Below are positions 43,798 to 54,638 of a stretch of 64,000 bases of DNA, piece by piece (the first letter of the stretch is position 1; the number at the start of each line of letters is the position of its first letter). A model generated the notes under the pieces. The model did not search any database, was not told the DNA's origin, and saw nothing but the letters and a program-made list of their open reading frames with translations. Origin of the DNA: Apiospora phragmitis. Taxonomy: Eukaryota; Ascomycota; Sordariomycetes; Amphisphaeriales; Apiosporaceae. The stretch lies in assembly GCA_038363925.1 (NCBI GenBank), contig JAQQWL010000011.1:8370001-8434000 (forward strand), in the 5' to 3' direction. The position numbers were made by a program, and so were the translations under genes.

Positions 43798-45588
43798 AAG
43801 ACAGTTAACATTAATTAATTGGTATAGTCCAGACAACCCTATTCGATAAGTGATGATTTGTCGAATATCCATCTGGCGGGATAGCTGGTGGTGAGATAGC
43901 TGGGTGGTACAAGAATTACGCGTGATAAGAAAATGTAGGTTAGTATATCCGCGGCACCTCTGTGTCCAAATATTCAGGCCAAGGTGTCTTCAAAGCTATC
44001 TGATGGATGTAGTGATTGCATGAGCTTCACTTAAATTAGTCACCGGACAAACATCTATATGTAGATAGGATATGGCATAAAGTGCTCCCATATGATACAT
44101 GTAAGAGGTAGCCGTAGTTAACGCAGCACAGACAAAACGTTACAGGCCTGTACCTACATATTCAACTGCGGCCACTTTATGCCAAGGCACGGGATATATA
44201 GAATTTAATTTGTTGACGGTACCTATATAAGTCCATTCACAATGCAGATCCCGTTTGAAGCGGCTACAAGCTATTCCGATTTCTTCGCTGTGCCTGGTTT
44301 CAGTCCAGCCATTATGAGTCTATCACGACCTCCAAGCTGGTTGACTTCAACTGAGTAGGTACTCATTGATGCAAGGGTCTTCCTGCCTCATATGGAAGTA
44401 AGCTACCATGTTAAACAAGTAAGGGCAAGTCATATTGACTGGCTATTGGTTTGTCGTCTAAAACCGCAAGTGCTCGCTCGGCTTTGTTTGCGTAGGAGGT
44501 AGGTTGTTGATGCAGCTTGAGCCATCCAAAGACACCTTGATCGTACCTTGCTCCTACTGCCGGGCACTGAGCACTCACTGGCAATACTACAAATACTGCC
44601 CACCGGGAGGTACATGCAACTCCAACCATCACCCTCTTTCTCCAATTGGACTCTGCAACCACATACGTAATTTATGCCTGCAGGTGTCTTGATTTCCCCA
44701 AAGGACTGGAGCGAAGGAACAAACATAGGAAGATTGCAACGAACGAACGCCATCGACTTTTCCCACCAGACCAGCACGACGCTTTCCTTTCGGCCCCCAC
44801 AATTCTTCGACTCTCACAATTGAGCTTGGGAACTTGAACACAAGAAACACAGGAACACAACACACACACACACACGCACACAATACAAAGAAACGAACGG
44901 GAGCCACATCAACCTCCTCTATTTCATCTTCCTCCTCACCACCTCCATCACCGCCGCGACCGACCTTTTCTCTACTCTTCGCCAATAACCACCCCCCCTT
45001 CCCCCTTTTAACTCTCCTCCTTGCCATATCTCTCGCTCTCTCTCCCTCTACCTACCCCTCCCCCAGCCGCCACCAGGACTCAGACCTCCCCTGTCACGCC
45101 GACCCGCACTTCTCCCGCATCCGGCCTTTTGCGTCGCTGGCATATCGGTTTCATTCCTACCGTCTTACAACGCTGGATGCCATCATTGCCCGCTTGATCG
45201 CACATACGCATACGGCCGCATAACACCCCCCCAGCTCCAAGGCGTGAAGCTCTGCTCTGACGTCCAGAGACCCTCACCCACACTGTCCCCCGATCAAGCT
45301 TGCCCACGCGGCTAGTTAGTGGTCTGCATCTAAATACCTCCCAGGTCCCTAGTCCCATACCTACCTCAAGGTACCACACACACCCACGTACTACATACTA
45401 CTGGACGTATGTAAAGCAACAACAAGCAGACAGCTTGAGCTCGGTTCGTTTATTTTTTAAACGACCAACCAGACACAACAATCGTCAACCCCACTGCCAA
45501 TCCATCCCACTCTCTTCCCCAAGGGAAAGAAAAGAGCCAAGACCAGGCAAAACTCCCGCGATTTACTCTGCGTCAAGCAACAATCAAG

Positions 45589-45970
45589 GTAAGTCGGTGG
45601 TGGGAATGGCCAGTGATGCCCCGCTTCGGTCTCGTTCCCTCCCTCCCGCCCTCACTCACTCACTCACTCACTCACTCACCCTGCCCTGCCTTTCCCTTCC
45701 CCTCTCCCCCTCCACTGCCCGCCGTTGATACTGTTTCTATTTTCTACTACCCACATGCTGGATCGTGCAGCGCAGATGCACAGAAAGCCCACCGGTGGTC
45801 AAATATAGTCGCCGTATTCATAGCCTGTCCTTACACCCGCTCACCCTTATTTGTGAATGTCACATGAAATATCCCGTTTCCCATACCATCATCTCCACCG
45901 ACCTGATCTACATCTTGTCTACTGCAACGCGCGAGCTTATCAGAGCTAGCTAACACCGCGACTCAACTAG
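45589..45970 (+). other. Probable 5'-leader intron of the KH-domain gene
   Basis: A near-perfect donor (CAAG then GTAAGTC at 45589) pairs with a GCTAAC branch near 45948 and a CAACTAG acceptor ending at 45970, 213 bp before the ATG at 46184. The 382-bp length is long for this genome but usual for leader introns of RNA-binding protein genes. It is a prediction from splice motifs only. Confidence 0.5.
45651..45678 (+). repeat. (CTCA)n microsatellite
   Basis: About seven tandem CTCA units lie inside the predicted leader intron of the KH gene. Translations of it (HSLTHSLTHS) are not protein. Confidence 0.9.
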
Positions 45971-46183
45971 CTAGGCCCAAAGCTCTGCTTTCGCCCACCA
46001 TTCGCCAACAGTAAAAAGGGCAGCTCATTTGCGCAAATCAGCATCAGCACCGGCGTCACCGTTTCGCATAGTGCGTTGATCCTGTATACCTGCATCGTGC
46101 GATACACGAAAAGCTTGAGGTTTTTTTTTTCTACCTGTTCAAAGCTCGGCAGTTTTCTTTTTTGTTGCTCGCCGTTCTTCATT

Positions 46184-47472
46184 ATGTCTGTCTCCCAAGA
46201 CGTCATCCCGCCCAATGGCGATGTGCTTGAGCAAGGAATGGACAACTTGAAGCTTGAGGGCGATCTCGGCCCAGATGGTCAACCTGCTCCCAAAAACGAC
46301 GAGGAGTATGCCGCTACCAGCCTGACACTGCGCGCCATTGTTTCCTCTAAGGAGGCCGGCGTCATCATTGGCAAAGGCGGCAAGAACGTAGCGGATCTAC
46401 GTGATGAGACGGGCGTCAAAGCAGGAGTCAGCAAAGTGGTACAAGGCGTGCATGATCGCGTTCTGACCATAACCGGAGGCTGCGACGCAATCTCTAGAGC
46501 CTACTCGATAGTTGCGCGCGCGCTGCTCGAGGGTGCACCAGCAATGGGCATGGGCGGCGTCGTGCAAAACAATGGCACACATCGTATGCGACTTATCCCG
46601 AATCCCCAAACCCCACCTTGCTTGGGTGGACTTTGCTGACATAATCCAGCCATCAAGCTTCTCATCTCGCACAACCAGATGGGCACCATCATCGGTAGAC
46701 AGGGCCTGAAGATCAAACATATCCAGGATGTGTCAGGCGTTCGCATGGTGGCACAGAAGGAGATGCTGCCACAGTCGACCGAGAGAATTGTGGAGGTCCA
46801 GGAACTTCCGAGGGGATCCAGCAAGCCATCTGGGAAATCTGCAAATGTCTGGTTGATGATTGGCAGCGTGGTACTGGCACCGTGCTGTATAATCCTGTGG
46901 TCCGCACCCAACCAGGCGGTGCGGGGTCTCTGCCTAATGCTGCTGGCGCAGCTGTTAGCGGGGTGGGCAGCTATGGTGCTGCTCCAGCAGAGACTATGGA
47001 GGCCCTCGTGTAACGAGAACAGGAAACGGTGCCGATTTCAGCAACGGAGGAGGACGCCCGTACCGCCGCTCCGATTCTGATGCAGGCACCCGGGATCGCC
47101 AAGGCCCTCCAACGCACGACGAAAACGGCGAGGAGATCCAAACACAGAACATCAGCATCCCCGCAGACATGGTGGGCTGCATCATTGGCCGAGCTGGAAC
47201 CAAGATCAGCGAGATCCGCAAGACGTCTGGTGCCCGCATTTCTATTGCCAAGGTATGATCATGAAGTCCAAGAATTTGCAGGCTCTCTCTCTCTCTCTCT
47301 CCAGTACGGGCAATGTGCTAACAATATTACATAGGCGCCTCACGATGAGACCGGCGAGAGAATGTTTACTATCATGGGCACTGCCAAGGCCAACGAGACG
47401 GCGCTGTTCTTGCTCTATGAGAACCTGGAGGCCGAGAAAATGCGCCGCAGCCAGACGCAGGTCCAGGAATAA
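46184..47472 (+). CDS. Three-KH-domain RNA-binding protein (Pbp2/Hek2/Rnc1-like), two frame breaks
   Basis: Exons 46184-46583, 46650-47252 and 47335-47472 (branches GCTGAC and GCTAAC). Adding two missing bases gives 380 residues. KH1: IVSSKEAGVIIGKGGKNVAD. KH2: LLISHNQMGTIIGRQGLKIK. KH3: ISIPADMVGCIIGRAGTKIS. Each has the GxxG loop and the IIGxxGxxI core. The KH2-KH3 linker is Gly-rich with an RRSDSDAGTRDRQGP patch. This is the PCBP/hnRNP K-like layout of yeast Pbp2/Hek2 and fission yeast Rnc1, which bind mRNAs and affect their stability and localisation. Breaks: CAGGAACT (46800-46803, after IVEVQ) and CTCGTGTAACG (47006-47011, after AETMEALV), each one base short. The second intron carries a (CT)n run. 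The C-terminus ends RRSQTQVQE. Confidence 0.85.
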
Positions 47473-49058
47473 AGAAAAGGCTTTGTGGACGGTAGAGATT
47501 TCCGAACCCACCAACGTGGGAAGGTTGGAGACCTCTGTGGGGACTGGTCCTCGAGCTTGCGGTTGCGGTTTCTCATGTTCTTGTACATCAAGCCTAGCAC
47601 TGGCGCTGGTTTGGGCTTACTGGCGGGTGCCTTGCACGCCCGCTCTCTTCAAGGACACGGATTGATGTAATTGTCTGGAGTATTTCTAATGTTGGTTGGA
47701 TTTGGCGAAGAAACCCTGGTTGTAAGGCGGGGCGATTCCAGATCTGACTTGCCGCAAGGCTGACTGACCTCTACCAATGCTGGCGGTCATAACGATACGA
47801 CGTAACGACAACCACTCTCCCCATTTCTTTGCCCTCGACGAAACGGCCGACGTGATCGGCTGTATTCTTCATGTCTATTTTCCTTGCTTCTTATTTCAGA
47901 TATCCAAACCTACACCCACACAGAGAGAGTCTCACATAAACACCACTTTCCCCGACTTTCCTTTGCGCAGCAGCTCTAGGCCATCTACGAGGCGTCTTTG
48001 GCGTGGAGCCAGCAGCCGTCTCTCTCAACGATTGTGAGCATGCGCCTACGTAATCGACCTCACTCTCATGTACCAAGATTCCCGTTTGTCCTGGACGAGA
48101 ATCGCCCCAATCTCGTCATATCGCGTACATGCCTTCATCGCGACCCTTCCCTCGCTATCATCGTTTCTTTTTCCCGCCCATGCGCACTTTGGAGGCTTAG
48201 GTCAAGAACTCCCGTCCCCTATACAAACAGAGAATCATCAGTGGACCCTCGTGTCGGTCCCTCGACGGACTGGGTTGCATATTATGGTCACTTTTTGGAG
48301 GCAGGGGCATAGCTCTCTAGGATTAAGCCTGCGATGAGGTGGGAAATTGGGAGGTTAAGTACGCCAAAATAATCAAAAAAGCCCCTGGGGCGGCCCAAAA
48401 CCAAAGTTTTGAGACGTGACTACATGTAGATATCGGCATATTGTGTTTATGCTGTAGCCAATGCTAATGGAAGCGTCAAACATTCATGAGGTGACCAAAC
48501 CAGTCAGTCAGTGGATGTTGGATGGGTGTCGTGAGCTCGAATGTTTGTCTCTCAGTTCTGATGCCATGCCCGCCGCCATGCTGCCATGAACGGACAGAGC
48601 CCCCACTGAACTGGACCCCTCCAGTCCGCTAAGCACTGAATGTACGGGTACCTAGGCTGTCTCCAGTAGTACTTATGCACCCCACGCTTAGGCAAAGCAC
48701 AGGTGCTAAAAATATGTACTCGTGGGTATTCTGCTTGCTGTCCCCTAAATTCTGCCAATCTGTCATCAACTCACGGATGATGAGACTCGACAATTTATCA
48801 TAAGTCAAGTCCATTTTCAGGGTCCAGACTCGATTTCTCTCGTTAACTGCCTGTCATATGGTTTAGTATTCTAAATCGTGTCTTATTCTATTTTCCGTTC
48901 CTTCCTTTCCTCATTGTCCCCGCGAAGTGCAAGGCGACTTGGCCAATTGTTCACTTGACTCGTCTTCATCCTTGTCGTTGCCCCTTCCACTCGTTCTTTA
49001 TTTCTTATATCTACCAAACAGTCGGCTGCTTGGGGGTGAGCCGCGCATTCCACCGACA
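47473..49058. other. Intergenic, no gene seen
   Basis: About 1.6 kb between two plus-strand genes. Frames such as 47998-48312 have no domain or splice support. It contains the KH gene 3' region and the HUT1 promoter with a CT-rich leader. Confidence 0.5.
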
Positions 49059-50510
49059 ATGGCGCGTACCAAGCAAGTCAAGCCCATTGAACGCCAGCCC
49101 TCCCCCGAATACGTGGCCGGGCAGAATGCGACTTCGGACAAGCGGCATGCTGATCCCATCATGGCGCATTCCGACAAGTCCAACGGCGCATTGAGCCCAT
49201 CCACCAAGGCCGCCGTCGCCCCCGTTGCCCCCGTCGAGAAAGCAGATGCCGGAGTGCTGCAGCTGGTGATTGCCGTTGCAGGCATCTACGGTTCCTTGTA
49301 CGTCACCTATCCTCTCCTGCCCCTCCATAATACCGCTTTTACAGAGAAGAGTTGTTGCGACTAACCGTATCCTTCTTGCGCCCGGCAGCTTGACATGGGC
49401 ATACCTGCAGGAGAAGCTCACGACGACCCCCCACGGCCCCCCGGGCGCGACCGAGGTCTTCAAGTACCCCGTCTTCCTGAACACGATCCAGTCCCTGTTC
49501 GCTGCGACCACGGGCGCCATCTACCTGTACTTCAGCACCCCGCGGGCGCGCCCCTGCCGGCCATCTTCCCGTCGCAGCGCATCGTGGCGCCGCTGCTGCT
49601 CGTCGCGCTCACCAGCTCGCTCGCCTCGCCCTTTGGCTACGCCAGCCTCGCCCACATCGACTACATCACCTTCCTGCTCGCCAAGTCGTGCAAGCTGCTA
49701 CCCGTCATGTTCCTGCACATCACCGTCTTCCGCAAGCGCTACCCTTGTACAAGTACCTGGTGGTCGCGGCCGTGACGGCCGGCGTCGCCGTCTTCACGCT
49801 GCACTCGGGCAAGAAGGGTGGCAGCAAGAAACACGCGACGTCGTCCGAGGAGCGCAACATGCCCTGGGGCCTGCTGCTGCTGTCCATCAACCTGCTGTTC
49901 GACGGCCTCACCAACAGCACGCAGGACTACATCTTCTCCGCCTTCCAGCCCTACACCGGCCCCCAGATGATGTGCGCCAACAACCTCATGAGCACCGCCG
50001 TCACGGCCTCGTACCTCGTCCTCAGCCCCTGGCTCGTTCACACCGGCGTCGGGGAATGGCTCGGCATGGACGTGGCCGGCAGCGCCGGTGAGCTGGGCGA
50101 GGCCCTCCAGTTCATGGCGCGCAACCCATCCGTCTGGGCCGATGTGCTGGGTTTCGCGGCCTGTGGCGCAGTGGGACAGGTGTTTATTTGTACGTTACTC
50201 CTTCGTTCTCTTCTCCCCCTCCTAAACTCCTTATCTATGATTTAGTCGACCTCCCTTACTAATGCCAAATTCGACAGTCTACACACTTTCCACCTTCTCC
50301 TCGGTCCTGCTGGTCACCGTGACCGTCACTCGCAAGATGTTCACCATGATCCTGTCCGTCGTCGCCTTCGGCCACCGCCTGACTCAGATGCAGGTCCTGG
50401 GCGTCAGCCTCGTCTTTGGTGGCATCGGTGTCGAGGCCGCCATCGCGCGCCAGGAGAAGATGGCCAAAGAGGAGGCCAAGTGCAAGGCGAAAGCGGCCAA
50501 GGCGCAGTAA
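49059..50510 (+). CDS. HUT1: HUT1, ER UDP-galactose/nucleotide-sugar transporter homolog, two frame breaks
   Basis: Exons 49059-49297, 49389-50189 and 50278-50510; with two missing bases restored, 424 residues. The start [20 protein letters not shown] is cytosolic. The first membrane segment [19 protein letters not shown] runs across intron 1 into LQEKLTTTP, a signature of the SLC35B/Hut1 family. Other marks: [56 protein letters not shown] and [20 protein letters not shown]. The tail is Lys-rich ([10 protein letters not shown]), plausible for ER retention. Hut1 proteins carry UDP-galactose or UDP-glucose into the ER and support protein folding and glycosylation. Breaks: GCGGGCG (49544-49546) and ACCCTTG (49742-49744), each one base short in a G or C run. 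Confidence 0.9.
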
Positions 50511-52112
50511 GCAGAGCAAATTTCCCTTTCTCTTACTTATATGGAGGAGAAATGAGACGAGACGCAACAAGAATTATAGAGGGTGTGCGCGCAATAATTA
50601 CTGCGACGACGCGAAGACACTTTTATAAGTTAGGTACCCCAGACAACGGAGGCAGAGAAACGTGCCAGAGGCATGAATGTTTACTTTTTCAGTTAAGATG
50701 GATACCCTCGCACGAATTGTCGATACAACAACCAAGCCTTGCAAGGTCGACGATGACCGACCAATACATAGAAATAGAACTCTAGTGATAACTGGCTACA
50801 TACTTCGAACGGGGTGTTTACCCTCTGGGCGCTTAAGTGTCGCGGCAAGCCACGTAGCAAGAATATACCCAAGCTGGTTCTTTAAGCGAAGATCTAGTTG
50901 TCAATACGAGAGTGTAGGCAGAGGAAATCTATGTAGCTTGGCGTGTGGTTATCCCCTTCTGTTACGTTCAGGCGAAATCTATTGAATCTCAGATACATCG
51001 TCGTAGAATATATCTACGTATAAGATGAGTCCAATCGGAAAGCAGGCCGCTTTCACGGGGAGGGTTGGTCACACCATGGACAAGCGTATGAGACCGTATA
51101 GTGTTTTGGTATATGTTTGAATTTTTTTCGTAGATTTGGTCGTCCTACGAGGAGACTATATACAATTATTGATTGATTGGCTTTATTTGGATGAAGGAAA
51201 GCAAGTACTCGAGACGCAACTAAGCCCACAGGGAAGAAACAGATTATTGAGAAGGCCTCTCCTGTTTCTCCAAACCCCCTCTCCCTGTGTGCGTGCGTTT
51301 TCCCTCGCGAGCTACCCCTGCCCTCCTTGCTAGGGTGCGCTGATATATGGGCGGATGTGTAATTTATGACACCCCCCCCTCGGCACACGCGCGTTTCCCA
51401 TCAGCTGTCCCCAGCATATTTCGCCTTGATTCCCCTCCGTCTGTTCCAGACCGACATTTCCCATCAAACTCCTGGATTAGACCTTGCCGTTCAGAAGACG
51501 GGCATTCAGTAGGAGTTCCTGATAGCGACTAAAAGTAGGTCTCATAGCCCGATCGCATAGACGCCTCTGCCACCACAAAAGACCAAGGACACCGCCCGGC
51601 CGGTTTCGGTAGTGAACAAGAAAAATGAAATGAAACGCGTTTCCGGGTATATCCGGGTTTCGCCATGACCGCCAGTTGCTACGCTATGCCGTCCTTTTGC
51701 ATGATGAAGAAAATAAGAGAACTCCTGATTCTGCTGTAGAAAGAGCGTATGGCGGGATTTGCAAGTGTATGACAAAGAAGATTGCAGTTTGCTCGGTAAA
51801 AGTTCCGGAACAAGGCTGTTTGTAAAAAGTCGTTCGGTCCTAGGTCAAGCCATGTCCAAGAATCCCATGGACTAGGTGCTGCCTATTCATGAGCGAAAGC
51901 TAAGGATGTGCTAAGAACGCCAGTGTATGCCGTACAACAGACGCTTTGCAAAACGAACCAAATCGGATTGGCGAGTTGGATTGAATGTATGGAGCAGTTA
52001 CACGTCTCGCAGTTTTGTCGGGACGTATGAATCGTAAGTCGTCGATCATTATGTGTGCCACATAGAGTACAGATCTTTGGTATTATGGTGTTGAGTTCCC
52101 TATTCGCTTGCT
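50511..52112. other. 3' region between convergent HUT1 and MSG5-like genes
   Basis: About 1.6 kb, no gene seen. Only short frames, no repeats or RNA genes recognised. Confidence 0.5.
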
Positions 52113-54638
52113 CTATAACACCTCATCAATAGATCGCACGATCGGCGTTTCTCCTTTGGTGGGAGGGCTTCTAGGGTCATCGACTTGAGTAGGCCGCACG
52201 AACGAGTTAAAGGGATCTCGTGGGAACGCGGTTGACCTCGGTGAGAAGAGGCCATCGCTGGGCTCTTTAGGGGTTGGCGGTACTTCCACAAACTTCATCC
52301 CTGGCATCTCACTGAAAGGGTCATGCAACGGGTTATTCGTCATAGTTTCGGCTCTAGGTGACAATAGTGCATCGTCGTCAGGCAGCGTCCGTGCCATATG
52401 CATGTCTCGATCCATCGATGCGTCGGCATGTCGGTTGTGCGACATAGGTTCTTGACTATCGCCGAAGTGTAGGCTAGAGAACCCTAGGCTCTGAACCCCC
52501 TCCCCAAAACGGTGCATTGCGAAACCCGGAGACGGTGGAGGCTTGGATTCATGAGAACGGGGGAAGCCGGGTGAAGGTGGAGGTTTAAAGGCGTCACCCA
52601 TAGGCGGAAAGCCTGGCGATGGCGGTGGCTGGAAGAAAGACGAATTTCGTGGTGGGAAAGTAGAGTCGGGCTCTGGCTCAAATAGCTTCGGTGGCTGTAG
52701 CCTCTTTTCGCTGTCTAGGTTAAACCGACCGAACTTTCCTAGGTCGTTCTCGTCTTCTTTCTCGGGCCAGGAGAAGCTGGATGGAGCAGAAGATGGGCCA
52801 GGCGATATGGCTTCCAAGGTCGGTGTAGATTTCACCCGAGCATGGACCGGGCTCTTCTCTGGGCTTTTGGTACGTCCGTTCTCCGGGCTTTCATCTGGAA
52901 GAGGCGCACTGAGAGGCTCTTTGGGGGCAATGTCGATAGCATCAGCCGAGAGTGTAAGTCTGTGTTTAGTCGGACTCCGCCCGCTTTTGAGCCCAGCTGC
53001 AGACCGCGGCGGGAGCCTCTTCTTAGCAATTTCCTTTTGGAAGTCCTGCAAGCAGTACATGAGACGCATGTTGGGACTGATCCATCGGCTTTTTGACTGC
53101 GCAGCATAATAGGCGTCATTGACGCTCATGCCGGGGTTCTGGTAGAGACCATACGCAATGATGAGACTGGCAGAGCGACTGGCACCTTGCTGGCAGTGAA
53201 TGAGCACTTTCTTGCCCTCTTTTGTACGCTTCTCAATCATCTCGCAAAGCGTCATCAGATCGGTTGCGATATCGGTGTTATGATCCCATGGCATATGGAT
53301 GTACTCGGGTTCTTTGGACAGATCTGTTGCTTTGGGGGTAGTGGGCGTGTCCACACGGACCTCCATCGGGTATTCAAACGCTGTCGCGAAACTGGCGGTT
53401 GAGACAGCAGTATCAGGGATAGGCGATTCGGGCACCGGCTCCTCCTTCTTAGATGTTCCGGCTGGAGATGATCCCGCGAAAGGATTAGTAACTTCTCGTG
53501 CCACGTTGATCACAACGTCGAATCTGGCCGCCTCGTCTGCAGTCGGCTCCAGGTAGAGATAGACGTTATCTTCGTAGATGGCGATTGGACCATCGGGGTA
53601 GCCAGGGGATTTCTGGTCCTCGTTCGCCTCGCTCTCATCGCGGAATGGCTCCATTTCCATACGATTGGCAACTTGAGATCTGATGGGGAAGAAGAATCCT
53701 CCTCCATGATCGGTTCGTCAAAGGTGGCTTTGGGGATGGAGTTTTTGGTCGACGGACGAAGTAATTCTTGATAGACCCGACTCTCCTCGCTCCAAAACTG
53801 TAGGGAAAGTCATACCGCCAGCGGGACTGAAGGTAGCAGATTTCATACCAGAGAGCATGTGCGGTGAAGAAGTCGAATGTTTGAGCGCCCGTCTTTGTAG
53901 CATGGGCAATGCAGGGGAGCTCGGCACTCTGAGCAGGGTAGGGCGTATACTGAGGCCGGCATTTAAACCTTTTGAATCCGTCTTGAGACTGAGCTGGCTT
54001 GGCTTGCGCTTCATAGCGGGGATGGCGGGCTTGATGAATGAAGGCGAGGAGGGCTCAGAAACCAGACTCGAAGATAGAGACGTCTGGAACGGTGGCTGGA
54101 TTGATAGGCCTTTCATGTTGCGCGCTCTTCTGGGGACGGAGACGTCATTGGCCGCGGTAGCTCGCGCGGTGGCTGGGATGCGCCGTCGTTAACCGTGAGA
54201 GTATTCATGTTAGATGATAGGCCCGATGACAAGCCAGAAAGCCCGCCGAACGTGGTCGCCGGGAAGGAGTTGAGAGGTATCAGGTTGACAGGCGAATCGG
54301 GTGAGGACGACGGTGATGGGTCAGAAAAGAGACGACGTATCCGTCGTAAGCGTTGTAGTGGGCGAGGAATCAGCCGATTCCGAGTTATGTGTAGAGGTGC
54401 TGTCATTGTGACGGTGCAAGTGATCTGCCAGCGGTCGCAAATGCTGCTGTTGCTGTTGCTGTTGAAGCTGAGTTGGAATCTGTGGTGCACAAGTCGGCTC
54501 CATGTCCATCATCTTTGAGTCCACCATAGTAACCATTCCTCTTCCACTTTCGTCGTATGCCTCGGCTTCGGGGTCCAGAATGGACATGAAGGAGGGGATT
54601 TGGTCCTCGTATTGTCTGCGAGCCGCAGCCGACGGCAT
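52113..54638 (-). CDS. MSG5: Dual-specificity MAPK phosphatase, MSG5-like, four frame breaks in the N-terminal half
   Basis: Reading through four breaks gives about 841 residues. The N-terminus MPSAAARRQYEDQIPSFMSI, a poly-Gln run (about 54447-54467) and Ser/Pro-rich sequence are disordered. The conserved core begins at VANRMEMEPFRDE, then PDGPIAIYEDNVYLYLEPTA, IHMPWDHNTD (general-acid Asp region) and the P-loop VLIHCQQGASRSASLI (H-C-x5-R). The C-terminus has three PPPSPGF repeats and many S/T-P sites. Msg5-type phosphatases dephosphorylate Thr and Tyr in MAPK loops of the pheromone and cell-wall pathways. The catalytic half is one intact frame (53660 to 52113). Breaks lie near 54324-54327 (extra T in the coding strand), 54117-54121, 53774 and 53696-53702. 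Symbol given by similarity of domain and layout; the pathway is inferred. Confidence 0.85.
54447..54467 (-). repeat. CAG-type run coding poly-Gln in the MSG5-like gene
   Basis: Consecutive Gln codons give a seven- to eight-Gln run after QIPTQL. It lies in a disordered N-terminal region, so length changes would be tolerated. Confidence 0.75.

Larger units (their letters stand above)
43798..46183. other. Intergenic and long CT-rich leader of the KH gene
   Basis: About 2.4 kb with no recognisable protein gene. The right half is pyrimidine-rich with a (CA)n run (about 44858-44880), a (CTCA)n run (45651-45678) and a probable leader intron at 45589-45970. Frames in it (for example 44834-45223) are low-complexity Ser/Pro translations of CT repeats. 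Confidence 0.55.

Noticed and set aside
44834..45223. Ser/Pro/Thr-rich frame in the KH gene leader
   Set aside because: A translation of CA and CT repeats; no start context or domain.
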